Of a DNA stretch of 64,000 bases, positions 45,036 to 56,667 are shown in pieces; within the stretch, counting starts at the first letter, position 1; each line of letters begins with the position of its first letter. Below the pieces are notes generated by a model. That model saw only the letters and a list, made by a program, of their open reading frames with translations. It was not told the DNA's origin and ran no database searches. The stretch is from Magicicada septendecula. Taxonomy: Eukaryota; Arthropoda; Insecta; Hemiptera; Cicadidae. The stretch is taken from positions 38,281,031-38,345,030 of the forward strand of contig CM068370.1 of the NCBI GenBank assembly GCA_034769895.1, given 5' to 3'. The translations under genes and the position numbers were made by a program.

Positions 45036-45107
45036 CGAAAATACAAGTCTCAAAGTCTATTATGTCGTCCGTCGTTACATCTGTTCTCTCCATCTCTGTT
45101 AATATTG

Positions 45108-45220
45108 TTGTTCGTTGCCAGGCTATTAGGCCGTGGTCTCATACTGATCTCAACAACAGACGTTTCGGCCCCAGCATTGGGGGGTCATCTTCAGTGTTGA
45201 GCGATTGGAAGTAAGTAACT
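45108..45220 (-). mobile_element. Penelope-type terminus with hammerhead-like core
   Basis: Minus-strand core at 45194-45158: CTGAAGA, TGA, CCCC paired with GGGG around a C/A-rich loop, GGCC, then GAAACGTCTGTTG. All core bases are present. It ends with GACCACGGCCTAATAGCC, matching 39830 and 63870. Confidence 0.55.
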
Positions 45221-45984
45221 GGCAAGATGAGGAGAGACGAACGGATGAATAAGTGCAGGAGGCTTAATAGAAAACGCTAGACATCAGGAAGAGATAAAGT
45301 ACCTAAACATAGTACCATATTAACGATTTCAACCTCGGACGCTATCCTATTTTATTGCAAGTTGATTAATTTCATTTCCAGATCTGCTGGAACATCCGTA
45401 AAGGGTAATGTCATTACGTCTGTAATTAAACTCATTAGATTCTCATTCATGATCAATACAATTTTACGATTTAATCGTTTCTTGATTGCGAGAAATTAAA
45501 AAATAAACAGAACGTGGGCTCTGTATTACAGGAAATTTTTATTACAAAGATTTTCAATTTACGTATTCGTTGCAGGATAAACAGAAAATCAATTGTCACG
45601 GATGTTTGCTTTTCTATTATTTTGGATTAATCACTTTTTTAATTGTTTATTTTGCATTTTCTAAATAACGGATACATATGTGTTTAATTTGCTTCGTTTT
45701 ACAGACTCATTAATGCTATCGGTGGGTGGTCAGCGTGGCCATTCTCATGTTTCGTGTTATTTTGTCGATTATCCTCGGTTTCAGATCACGGTATCCTTGA
45801 AATTCCATTCCACCGGTTACACAGGGGCGATCGTGATCTTTTCTTAGGGTACCTCGAACCCATCTTCACGTTCATACCAATGTAGCTTCTTCTACCAGAG
45901 ACTAGGCGAATCGCCTGTTCCGGTCCCAAAGAATTACACCCACTTCACCTAACCTAAGCTTCCTATGTTTTCGTATACGTCTTT
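45221..45984. other. Unassigned sequence
   Basis: No feature recognised. Confidence 0.4.
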
Positions 45985-46200
45985 ATCCAACAGGCTTGTA
46001 TTGCCAGACTACCTCAAGCAACCTTACCCCATTCCTCTTTGTTTTATGCAATACGATCTTGCATGATTAAAATGTTGAACTCTTTGTGGTCCTCTTCGTG
46101 TGCAGCCTTTAGCAGATCGCAAGAATCTCATCTCCGGTGTCTGTATCCTACGCAGATGTTTGTTCATCGAAACTAAGTTTCGGAACCATACAGTAACACT
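45985..46200 (-). mobile_element. LINE C-terminal piece, downstream part of an interrupted copy
   Basis: The minus strand encodes MAVPVLLYGSETLVSMNKHL, RRIQTPEMRFLRSAKGCTRR and a short decayed tail. It continues the LINE whose preceding segments lie at 46795-46827 and 55369-55775, separated by two later insertions. Confidence 0.7.
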
Positions 46201-46212
46201 GGCACAGCCATT

Positions 46213-46782
46213 TCTCTTCTTCTTCAGCGGCGCGACAACCCATTACTGAGTCAAGGCCTCCTTTAACAGCCTCCGGCAGTTGTCCTGGTCAAGTTCAGAC
46301 AACTGACTGGCTGAGAAACTGACAGGTTTCTGCACACAAAAGAGTTTCACAGATGAGATATGTGAATTCTCCGATCCAACCCCCAACCTGGAGGACCAGG
46401 AACTTTGATTCCGGAGTGCTCTTCCCCTAGAGAGTTGCTTTCACCTCAGCTGACGAACTCCCTCTGCCCGGTCGCAGTAGGCTAACAGACTCAGCCCATT
46501 TGTGCAGCCTTTGGGCTACTACAGCCTCCTCCGCCTCCACACTAGATGCACATCCTGCTGCCGGTGTGCACCATGCTGCCAGGCCAGGGCCCAGATTGCC
46601 CTGACAGAACCCCCATCTCTCGTTTGCTTATCGACCAACTCCGCCGAAGGGATTGGTTACCACAACCTTGGAGTGCATTGTTCGGTCCACCGACGTGTAG
46701 GTGAGAGTGGGGTTGGGGTGGAGAGGTCCATCTCTTCTCTTCTATGAAAGCATATGTTCGAGTCACACCCTATTTGGATCCC
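46213..46782 (-). mobile_element. Retroposed insertion with (GAA)n tail (SINE or short LINE)
   Basis: 570 bp flanked by near-identical 12-bp duplications, ggcacagccatt (46201-46212) and ggcacagctatt (46783-46794). On the minus strand it ends GGTTGTCGCGCCGCTGAAGA and a (GAA)n tail. Near the minus-strand start, the opposite-strand word gttcgagtcaca resembles a B box but in the wrong orientation. No coding part was recognised. The duplications and tail indicate LINE-mediated retroposition into the older LINE. Confidence 0.7.
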
Positions 46783-46827
46783 GGCACAGCTATTACCTTA
46801 TAAAATTTTATTCGAGTCTCAATTCTT
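46783..46827 (-). mobile_element. LINE segment between two insertions
   Basis: The minus strand encodes IETRIKFYKVIAVP. It includes the right copy of the 12-bp duplication (46783-46794) and ends at the TCTT target site of the LTR element (46824-46827). It joins LINE sequence on both sides. Confidence 0.75.
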
Positions 46828-49672
46828 TGTAATGATCGAAATTTTAAAAAAATTTTAATTCCTCGATCAAGTGACACGTTCCCACACTCAAGTCGACGGA
46901 CACAAGCCCAGGTCGTAAATAATGACGAATCGAGGGCACGTCAAACCCGACGACAGAGCGAAGACAAAGAAAAAATGTCTGAGCACTGCACACAATGAGT
47001 ATTTCAAGGCGTCACTGACAGCTAGCCGTTTGTCAAAATTTACAGCACCCAACAATCTGAAACAAAGACTTCGTCCAGCTGCCGAGTTACACGGAATCGA
47101 GATGGAACGCCTGCTGTGGAAGCAAAGTGTAACTGCTCAATTATGAAAGGCTTTACTATGTTACAAAGGAAGTACAGAGCAATTTTAACGGAGAGATAGA
47201 CAATAGACGTAACTCAGTGAATACTGCCAGTGTACCCTGCACAGCGTGAAAACACATTCTTGACAGTTTACTGAAATTTACGACTGAAAAGTAGAATTTC
47301 ACCGAAATGAAGACAACGAAGGGTTGATAATCGGCGGAACGAACGTCGTGGAACTTAGACAATTAACCAAGACCTGGAGTCTGTTAACAAAAGCTCAGTC
47401 AGAACCTTAGGGAAAGTCTAAACAAAGGATAACAGAAGGCCATGAAATTGTCCTAATTTCTTAGAATCTGTGCTACGCTCGTCACATGAAACACTCCGGG
47501 GATGACGACGACCAACCAGCATCAAGCATCTTCTAAGAGAGCTCGTGGAGAGAGTAGGAAGGGTTCGGCCGACGAATCGTGAAACAGTGGATGAGATCTA
47601 CAGAAGGGTAGGAATTTGTACGACCAATCAAGAGCCCTAGAAGGCGTAGAGATCGAAACTTAGACTTATGGGTAAGATGTTCCAATAAAACTGTTTGGCG
47701 AAGACGCGGAGCAGGCAGTCAAGTAGTTAATCGAGAGTCAGTAATTTTCAATCAGGCAGTCAAGTAGTTAATCGAGAGTCAGTAATTTTCAATCGGGCAG
47801 TCAAGTAGTTAATCGAGAGTCAGTAATTTTCAATCGGGCAGTCAAGTAGTTAATCGAGAGTCAGTAATTTTCAATCGGGCAGTCAAGTAGTTAATCGAGA
47901 GTCAGTAATTTTCAATCGGGCAGTCAAGTAGTTAATCGTGAGTCAGTAATTTTCAATCGGGCAGTCAAGTAGTTAATCGAGAGTCAGTAATTTTCAATCG
48001 GATAGTCAAGTATTCAATCGAGTAGTCAAGTCGTTCAATCGAACAGTTAGTCGCAGTTAACAGTCAGTCGGTAGTCAAGAGTATGTAGTTAATAGTAGCA
48101 GTTGGTAGTCGCAATTAATAGTCAGAAGTTAGTGCGTACGATAGACAGACGATTGATTATGTCGGATTGATTATGTCGAATTATGTCGGATTGATCCGAC
48201 GATTGATTATGTCGGATTCACTAATTTGTAAATTCATAAGTGAACAAAGACATCGGTATAGTCACACTTATACACAATTCTGTGCGGAAATATAAACTAT
48301 GAGTGCGTACGGGACTTGAAATCTCAACTGACGCGCACATAATAATATACTAATTAACATTTAAAGTAGAACAGTGAGTGTCACCTCAAACATTCTCACA
48401 TCATAACGTATCACCATGTTGAACAATTAGTTGAATAAACTATACCAAACAATTAAGCACGCAGTACGCGATACACCCAAAATAGACGGCACAGTTAACC
48501 ATGTACACAAATATGGCAAACTTTCAGAACAATTCAAGTTAATGACAACATTAACACCTCACTATTTGAACTCCGGACACTCGACATCAGCGGGTTACCA
48601 CAATACCATACACATGACGGGAGTGGAGATTTAGTGGAGTGAAGTGAAATTATCAGTGCTCTGCGTAACAGTGATTATGATCTTCGACGAATCATCTAGA
48701 AAGTGTCTTCTCACGACGACGGAATTGGATAAACACTCTCAAAGATAAGCTTTATGTCTACTTAATCTTAGTAGTATATACTACACTACTGTTCTGTTGC
48801 CTCTTTTCAAAGAACTAACCCCAAGAGAATAATTACATATGAGTCATATGAATCATAAAATCTATAAAATAACACTAACGTAATTCGTTATCTGAGAAAT
48901 AATGAACGCATTTTAGGTAGGAATAAGTATAATTGTTGATTGTTTATTATTCGTGTATGTTTTATATATGTGCATTATTTACTGCATTTGAATGTACCAT
49001 GTGTTTATGTTTCAGGAAACATCGTATAAATTGAATAATTGTATTTATATCATGTGCTTTAATATGTATGTAATTTGCAGGATATAGTTACTTACTTCAG
49101 TAAGATGTGTAATAAATAAGTAGTTAATTTACAGTATTCATGCGTTCATTATTGAAATTTCACCTTTGTTATTGATGTATTTTCATTCTAAGTATTACAC
49201 TAAAAATCTCATAACTTATGCTAAACATCAATGGATACAATAAACTCGACCATTGAAACGTCTGATTAATAGACTCATAAAATCGTATTTAATCAGACAC
49301 TGTGTTGAGTCAAATCTGACGAATAGAAATAATTTTAGATATATCAATTTTAACGTATTACATAAATCTTTAATTAATATGATTCATAATTGTTGAGTAA
49401 TTAATCCGCGCAGATAATTAGCACAGATTAATATTCACTAGATGTAAATGGTTTACACAATTAATTACCACAGATGTAAATTATATTTACACCACTAAAT
49501 GTAAATGGCTGCACAACGCTTGGCATTAAATGTAAATGGCATCCAGCTTTAGGGCGAGATACATATGAGAAAGTGATAAACTCACATAAAATACCACTAG
49601 TCCCATTTACTAAATGTAAATCATTTATATCACGATTAGCATAATAAATAAACCCCATTTATGCTAACTATA
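46828..49672 (+). repeat. Left LTR (2845 bp)
   Basis: It starts tgtaatgatcg and ends ctaactata. All small frames inside recur identically in the right LTR, shifted by 5734 bp before and 5692 bp after the 42-bp difference near 48151-48226. Confidence 0.9.
47714..48000 (+). repeat. 41-bp tandem array, 7 units, left LTR
   Basis: Seven units begin ggcagtcaagtagttaatcg and end gtcagtaattttcaatc. Shorter, diverged tcaag/caatcga units follow to about 48060. The sixth unit carries the same single variant (cgtgag) in both LTRs. Confidence 0.95.
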
Positions 49673-49674
49673 AA

Positions 49675-49692
49675 TGGCGCCCAACGTGGGGC
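49675..49692 (+). promoter_or_regulatory. tRNA-Lys primer-binding site
   Basis: TGGCGCCCAACGTGGGGC, two bases downstream of the LTR. This is the established complement of the 3' end of tRNA-Lys (the Lys1,2 type used by several retroviruses). Confidence 0.85.
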
Positions 49693-49783
49693 AAAAGAGA
49701 GCAGACAGTAGTATTTAGACTAATTACAATAATATAGTACGTAAGACATTATTAAATAAGTGTAAGGTTAGCTTGACTGGTAA

Positions 49784-51304
49784 ATGATAACGCGAAGCAA
49801 GGCGAAAATGGCTAGCGGTAGTTCTGATAGCATGGACTTTGACGTTAACAACCAGTTAGGCGCACCCGACACCAACGAAGAAAACTCATCAGTCGTCGAA
49901 CCAAATATGACGGAGGAGACGTCAGAGGTCAGAGCGCGGGGACAGGAGTCACAGCAACCACAAGAGTCCCAGCAATCACATGAAGAGGCATCGCTACGTT
50001 CATTGTTGATGGACTTCATGCGCACGAATAATGAAAGCTTCAAGATGATGAATCAGAAATTCGATCAGAAATTCGATCAACATAAAGAAGAAATTAAGGA
50101 AGTAATCGATGAAGGGTGTGACAAATTCAACAAAAATTTAGATAGCTATGCAAAAGAAATTACGCAAATTATGAACGAGCAGTTCACGCTGTTTCGCACA
50201 GAAATACGTGAATACAAGGATACCTGGAACGTGGATGGAAACGAAGTCCAGAAGAAGCAAGAAGAAGTGATGAATGAGAATTACGAAGACGTACGGAAAG
50301 TACAAGACACTGATAACACTGTTGATTTTACGGATGTATCAGCTACTAAGAAATTATCAACTATTCGAGCTAACGTAAGTTCAAGAAACAAATGGATTAA
50401 GAAGAAAAATGACTTTGTTCCTTTGTATATGAGGAAGTGGGAAGAGGAGTATCCAGACGTGGATAAAGATAGTAAAATTTTACTACCACCAGGTAGAACG
50501 CATAAAAGGTACAAATTAAGAAACGCGAGAATAGATACGGCATCAGTGAATTCTATGATGAAGTATCCAGCTTGTGAAATAAGCATAGATCGGCGAAGTA
50601 GTCGAGCTGCATCAATAAGAAGCATGAAGGGAAAGTTTAAAGTTGAAACAAATACCGCATGTTATAAGGCTAAAAGCAAATTTACACAAGCCATGGATGA
50701 CATGAAACGGAAGGACCTACAAGATCCGTATGCATGTTCATCATGGACAAGAAACGTCATGAGGAAGAGGAGAAGAAAAATCTCTACTAGACGACTTAAA
50801 AATGTTGTAAAGGATCGTGATAGTACTGGAGGAAGAGTCCAAGCACTCGGGGTAAGATCTCTTAGGAACCTAAGAAACAAAATTTTATTATGTAAACACA
50901 CGAGTAGTAAACTGACTGTCGAACAACGGAATTGTATACAGGCTTGGAAACGGCGGCAAAAGCAGAACGGCGCGTGTTTACTTAGTGAAAGCTACTGGAA
51001 AAAGCGGCAAAAACTACTCACTGTATATGTGAGCAATGGAAATACGGTTGCGAAGGGTTGTCTAAGCCGAGGGAGGCAGTTTAAAGCGTGCTGGCCTGAG
51101 GCAGACCGACAAAAAGGAAAGTGGGACACACCTCTCACTCACTCACATAGAACGAGACGGAGAATGGTCATAAATCTTAGGCGCGCAAGTGCAGCACATT
51201 GTAGCGGAATAACGGGGACGGCCAACCAGCCATTGGAAAAAATATGTTACACAAAACCCAAGGTCAAACACCTTAATGTTTACAAACAAAAACGCGTGCG
51301 TTAG
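49784..51304 (+). CDS. Gag-like protein of the giant-LTR element, 506 aa
   Basis: The single long ORF of the element begins 91 bp after the primer-binding site. It starts MITRSKAKMASGSSD. Residues ~15-75 are acidic and Q/S-rich. Residues ~85-150 are a likely coiled coil with a duplicated KFDQ motif (NQKFDQKFDQHKEEIKEVID). The C-terminal half is strongly basic (for example RKRRRKISTRRLKNVV). An ITRS start and central coiled coil are seen in some arthropod Gypsy-type gag proteins. I see no CCHC knuckle, no DSG/DTG protease site and no RT motif. The function is inferred from position only; it could instead be a novel protein carried by the element. Confidence 0.6.
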   Translation: MITRSKAKMASGSSDSMDFDVNNQLGAPDTNEENSSVVEPNMTEETSEVRARGQESQQPQESQQSHEEASLRSLLMDFMRTNNESFKMMNQKFDQKFDQHKEEIKEVIDEGCDKFNKNLDSYAKEITQIMNEQFTLFRTEIREYKDTWNVDGNEVQKKQEEVMNENYEDVRKVQDTDNTVDFTDVSATKKLSTIRANVSSRNKWIKKKNDFVPLYMRKWEEEYPDVDKDSKILLPPGRTHKRYKLRNARIDTASVNSMMKYPACEISIDRRSSRAASIRSMKGKFKVETNTACYKAKSKFTQAMDDMKRKDLQDPYACSSWTRNVMRKRRRKISTRRLKNVVKDRDSTGGRVQALGVRSLRNLRNKILLCKHTSSKLTVEQRNCIQAWKRRQKQNGACLLSESYWKKRQKLLTVYVSNGNTVAKGCLSRGRQFKACWPEADRQKGKWDTPLTHSHRTRRRMVINLRRASAAHCSGITGTANQPLEKICYTKPKVKHLNVYKQKRVR

Positions 51305-52561
51305 TAACAGCACGATAGTGACGGGACATAAAAGTATGTCATCACAAATGTAAATTAAGAATGAATAAATGAAAACGTATTAAGAAGACGATTTTAAGAA
51401 TGTTTGAAAATGTAATGATGAAATTAGATAGTACTGAATAAAATACATTAAATACATTGGTTGTATGGGAATACATAAACCAAAGAAAATAATTAAAGAT
51501 GAATATTGATGAATGAAGAGTAGAAGATTAATGAATGAAATTAAAACAAAGCCACGTATGAGCTTGTACAACATACGGCAAATTAAAGTGCATTAAGCGT
51601 ATCATGAGCCAGCGAACGGAAGTATAGATAACACGAGTGGTAGCGACGACTCCCGGCGACCAGCAGAAGACATAGTTTAGGTAATTTGCTCGCGCGGCCA
51701 GTCCAGCTAACCAAATAATGATATGCATTTTACTTGTTGTGTTTAGTCTGTATTTCAATGCTAACTGTGTTTGTGATCAGCACATAATTGTCATTCGTTA
51801 TGTTAATTAGACGTATAAATATCAACATATACAGAAAGTGATTTGTGAAATGTACCATGTGTCAGAAGGACAGTGTAATACTATGACACAGGACACCAAA
51901 GACGTTAATAATTATGAATAATAACTTGTTAAAATGTAGAGACTCGAATAATTTGTTTATGTAAATAATAATTCAAAATGGACGATTGTTTTATAACTTT
52001 AAGAGTATGCATCACGAAGTATGCTGATTCCTTAACTATTTAATTAATATGTATGTTTCTTTTACCAATGTAATCATTTATAACATGTTACGAATTGACC
52101 ATATGTATATATTTGTTAGTATCAACTGTATTCTAGAGACAGTAATGACAAGTTTAAAAGTATTTTATTGCTATATAGGTCATCGACATAAGATCGATTA
52201 ATATAATGGGTAGCTAATCTACAGCTTATCTAATACATTGTGTATAAAGAATAACGAGACAAACTGTCAAATGGACAAACGTCCATGTCTTAAATTCAAT
52301 TATTTACTCGAAATCGTATTGTACAGTCCGCATATGGACAGACAAAGTGTAAAAATGCGTTCATTCACTCAGATGTGCGGCAATAAATTCATATGACCAT
52401 ATAAAACATTAAGATGGGGAATAACAATTAATTGCTTCCTATGAGAGATAGATGTCAGTCAACCATGTCCATTCCGAAGCAGACATCCACGACTGGGACA
52501 GAGCGCAGAAATTGGATCAGATGTCTCCCGAAGTCCAACATCCAATCCAATTTGGGGACAA
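51305..52561 (+). other. Non-coding 3' interior of the LTR element
   Basis: About 1.25 kb without a meaningful ORF. It ends ccaatttggggaca, a short purine-rich stretch, just before the right LTR. Confidence 0.6.
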
Positions 52562-55364
52562 TGTAATGAACGAAATTTTAAAAAAATTTTAATTCCTCGA
52601 TCAAGTGACACGTTCCCACACTCAAGTCGACGGACACAAGCCCAGGTCGTAAATAATGACGAATCGAGGGCACGTCAAACCCGACGACAGAGCGAAGACA
52701 AAGAAAAAATGTCTGAGCACTGCACACAATGAGTATTTCAAGGCGTCACTGACAGCTAGCCGTTTGTCAAAATTTACAGCACCCAACAATCTGAAACAAA
52801 GACTTCGTCCAGCTGCCGAGTTACACGGAATCGAGATGGAACGCCTGCTGTGGAAGCAAAGTGTAACTGCTCAATTATGAAAGGCTTTACTATGTTACAA
52901 AGGAAGTACAGAGCAATTTTAACGGAGAGATAGACAATAGACGTAACTCAGTGAATACTGCCAGTGTACCCTGCACAGCGTGAAAACACATTCTTGACAG
53001 TTTACTGAAATTTACGACTGAAAAGTAGAATTTCACCGAAATGAAGACAACGAAGGGTTGATAATCGGCGGAACGAACGTCGTGGAACTTAGACAATTAA
53101 CCAAGACCTGGAGTCTGTTAACAAAAGCTCAGTCAGAACCTTAGGGAAAGTCTAAACAAAGGATAACAGAAGGCCATGAAATTGTCCTAATTTCTTAGAA
53201 TCTGTGCTACGCTCGTCACATGAAACACTCCGGGGATGACGACGACCAACCAGCATCAAGCATCTTCTAAGAGAGCTCGTGGAGAGAGTAGGAAGGGTTC
53301 GGCCGACGAATCGTGAAACAGTGGATGAGATCTACAGAAGGGTAGGAATTTGTACGACCAATCAAGAGCCCTAGAAGGCGTAGAGATCGAAACTTAGACT
53401 TATGGGTAAGATGTTCCAATAAAACTGTTTGGCGAAGACGCGGAGCAGGCAGTCAAGTAGTTAATCGAGAGTCAGTAATTTTCAATCAGGCAGTCAAGTA
53501 GTTAATCGAGAGTCAGTAATTTTCAATCGGGCAGTCAAGTAGTTAATCGAGAGTCAGTAATTTTCAATCGGGCAGTCAAGTAGTTAATCGAGAGTCAGTA
53601 ATTTTCAATCGGGCAGTCAAGTAGTTAATCGAGAGTCAGTAATTTTCAATCGGGCAGTCAAGTAGTTAATCGTGAGTCAGTAATTTTCAATCGGGCAGTC
53701 AAGTAGTTAATCGAGAGTCAGTAATTTTCAATCGGATAGTCAAGTATTCAATCGAGTAGTCAAGTCGTTCAATCGAACAGTTAGTCGCAGTTAACAGTCA
53801 GTCGGTAGTCAAGAGTATGTAGTTAATAGTAGCAGTTGGTAGTCGCAATTAATAGTCAGAAGTTAGTGCGTACGATAGACAGACGATTGATTATGTCGAC
53901 CGACCGGATTCACTAATTTGTAAATTCATAAGTGAACAAAGACATCGGTATAGTCACACTTATACACAATTCTGTGCGGAAATATAAACTATGAGTGCGT
54001 ACGGGACTTGAAATCTCAACTGACGCGCACATAATAATATACTAATTAACATTTAAAGTAGAACAGTGAGTGTCACCTCAAACATTCTCACATCATAACG
54101 TATCACCATGTTGAACAATTAGTTGAATAAACTATACCAAACAATTAAGCACGCAGTACGCGATACACCCAAAATAGACGGCACAGTTAACCATGTACAC
54201 AAATATGGCAAACTTTCAGAACAATTCAAGTTAATGACAACATTAACACCTCACTATTTGAACTCCGGACACTCGACATCAGCGGGTTACCACAATACCA
54301 TACACATGACGGGAGTGGAGATTTAGTGGAGTGAAGTGAAATTATCAGTGCTCTGCGTAACAGTGATTATGATCTTCGACGAATCATCTAGAAAGTGTCT
54401 TCTCACGACGACGGAATTGGATAAACACTCTCAAAGATAAGCTTTATGTCTACTTAATCTTAGTAGTATATACTACACTACTGTTCTGTTGCCTCTTTTC
54501 AAAGAACTAACCCCAAGAGAATAATTACATATGAGTCATATGAATCATAAAATCTATAAAATAACACTAACGTAATTCGTTATCTGAGAAATAATGAACG
54601 CATTTTAGGTAGGAATAAGTATAATTGTTGATTGTTTATTATTCGTGTATGTTTTATATATGTGCATTATTTACTGCATTTGAATGTACCATGTGTTTAT
54701 GTTTCAGGAAACATCGTATAAATTGAATAATTGTATTTATATCATGTGCTTTAATATGTATGTAATTTGCAGGATATAGTTACTTACTTCAGTAAGATGT
54801 GTAATAAATAAGTAGTTAATTTACAGTATTCATGCGTTCATTATTGAAATTTCACCTTTGTTATTGATGTATTTTCATTCTAAGTATTACACTAAAAATC
54901 TCATAACTTATGCTAAACATCAATGGATACAATAAACTCGACCATTGAAACGTCTGATTAATAGACTCATAAAATCGTATTTAATCAGACACTGTGTTGA
55001 GTCAAATCTGACGAATAGAAATAATTTTAGATATATCAATTTTAACGTATTACATAAATCTTTAATTAATATGATTCATAATTGTTGAGTAATTAATCCG
55101 CGCAGATAATTAGCACAGATTAATATTCACTAGATGTAAATGGTTTACACAATTAATTACCACAGATGTAAATTATATTTACACCACTAAATGTAAATGG
55201 CTGCACAACGCTTGGCATTAAATGTAAATGGCATCCAGCTTTAGGGCGAGATACATATGAGAAAGTGATAAACTCACATAAAATACCACTAGTCCCATTT
55301 ACTAAATGTAAATCATTTATATCACGATTAGCATAATAAATAAACCCCATTTATGCTAACTATA
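52562..55364 (+). repeat. Right LTR (2803 bp)
   Basis: It starts tgtaatgaacg and ends ctaactata, followed by the TCTT target duplication. Confidence 0.9.
53448..53734 (+). repeat. 41-bp tandem array, 7 units, right LTR
   Basis: Same seven units and same variant position as 47714-48000. Confidence 0.95.
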
Positions 55365-55368
55365 TCTT

Positions 55369-55775
55369 GTTTTCCTCGATAACGCTTCACGATTTGTGCC
55401 ACACATTGACTGAAACTTAGCAAACTTATGAGCAACATCATAATCTGCATCGTAAGTGACGTCACAGCCAACACAACGGAAACGTAACACCTGCTCTATT
55501 CTCTTACTATCCAATAAAATCTTACTTCGTAAGGGGCATTTTCCCATAAACGCTATAGTTATTGTTTTCTGCACAGAAAGTTTCATATTGTAATACGAAC
55601 AGACTTGCTGGAACATCGATCTCTGGACATCGCATTCATTGTTTTGAATTTTTACTTCATCATCAGCGAACAGCATTGTATTCGTGTATGTTCTATTAAG
55701 TTTATTTATTTTTATTCCCAGATCTGTTAACTCTATCAAACGTTTTCTTGTATTCACTGAAGGCAAGGCGTGTCC
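55369..55775 (-). mobile_element. LINE reverse-transcriptase segment, upstream part of the interrupted copy
   Basis: The minus strand encodes RKRLIELTDLGIKINKLNRT, YTNTMLFADDEVKIQNNECD (FADD box), SYYNMKLSVQKTITIAFMGK, CPLRSKILLDSKRIEQVLRF and SMCGTNREALSRKTR. At 55369 the frame meets the TCTT site. With one TCTT copy it continues in phase into IETRIKFYKVIAVP at 46827. This proves that the LTR element landed inside this LINE. Confidence 0.85.
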
Positions 55776-55944
55776 TTAGAGGAGATTTATCTAACTCGAA
55801 AATCACAAAGGAACAAATCGGACGGAAATAATGGTTACAACAGGAAATGACTCTAGGTACAGGAATTGGTACTGCGGACACGTTAATTTTGGCAACGTTG
55901 AATGCGAGGAGCCTTGCTTAGAAAGACATAGAATCAAAAGCATA
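55776..55944. other. Unassigned, between opposed LINE copies
   Basis: A short ILATLNARSLA-like string on the plus strand could be a decayed LINE endonuclease start, but it is too short to call. Confidence 0.25.
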
Positions 55945-56598
55945 GAATTATAAGCCATGCTTACAAAAGCAGTATATCAACTCAGTAAAATTTGCCATGA
56001 ATATAATTTAAAAATTTCCACGACAAAGACTAAAATAATGACGTTTAAAGGTAAATTTCCAGTACGCTCCAAAATAGTATTAGAGAATATAATTATTGGA
56101 CAAATATCAGACTACAGCTATCTAGGGTGCGACGTAAGCTATGAACGATATATGTAGTAAAATAAACAGATAACAGAGGATGTGTGGTACAACTCATAAA
56201 TTTTGCGAAAGGAAGTACGAAAAGATACAGAATTGAAATTTTATAAAGTAATGGCGGCACCAGTATTGATGCACGGGAGTGATTTGTGGACACTCACTCA
56301 AAATCTGAGAAATCGAATTGAAGCTGCTGAAATGAAATTCTTAAGGAGAATCAAATGATCCACCCTAAGAGGTCACATAAGATTTGCAGACATAAGGCAA
56401 GAGCTGAATATATATACTCGATAAACGATAACATTGAACAATATAAATAATATTGGATACAACACATAAATAGATTGGGTAACTCGAGAATATCAAAAAA
56501 GGTAATCCAGTATAAACCTCTTGTAGAACGAGACAGAGGGAGACCAAGAAAACGGTGGCTGTGAAGACGGAACAGGCTGCAAGCCTAATCCTGGAACT
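55945..56598 (+). mobile_element. LINE C-terminal fragment ending in (GAA)n
   Basis: The plus strand encodes YQLSKICHEYNLKISTTKTK, IMTFKGKFPVRSKIVLENII, IGQISDYSYLGCDVSYER, then RKDTELKFYKVMAAPVLMHG, SDLWTLTQNLRNRIEAAEMK, FLRRIK, a broken tail, and a CKPNPGTEEE-type end. Its related copy on the minus strand is 55369-55775. Three or more frame breaks are present. The (GAA)n at 56599-56667 is its 3' tail. Confidence 0.8.
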
Positions 56599-56667
56599 GA
56601 AGAAGAAGAAGAAGAAGAAGAAGAAGAAGAAGAAGAAGAAGAAGAAGAAGAAGAAGAAGAAGAAGAC
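56599..56667 (+). repeat. (GAA)n tail / microsatellite
   Basis: About 22 GAA units follow the LINE terminus directly. Confidence 0.9.

Larger units (their letters stand above)
46828..55364 (+). mobile_element. Non-autonomous LTR element with ~2.8-kb LTRs and one gag-like ORF
   Basis: LTRs at 46828-49672 (2845 bp) and 52562-55364 (2803 bp) begin TGTAATGA and end AACTATA, flanked by TCTT at 46824-46827 and 55365-55368. Two bases inside the left LTR end, the primer-binding site TGGCGCCCAACGTGGGGC (49675-49692) is complementary to a lysine tRNA 3' end. The 2889-bp interior holds one 506-codon ORF and no protease, reverse transcriptase or integrase. The 4-bp duplication and primer suggest Gypsy-like relatives. 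The LTRs differ by a 42-bp indel and very little else, so insertion is recent. By design it looks whole but non-autonomous. Confidence 0.9.

Noticed and set aside
44839-45214. Frames with poly-Phe, poly-Ser, poly-Lys or poly-Glu
   Set aside because: All derive from the (TTC)n(TGC)n array.
47714-48000. Regular 41-bp direct repeats as a CRISPR array
   Set aside because: The units are contiguous without spacers, the context is an insect LTR, and CRISPR arrays do not occur in animal nuclear genomes.
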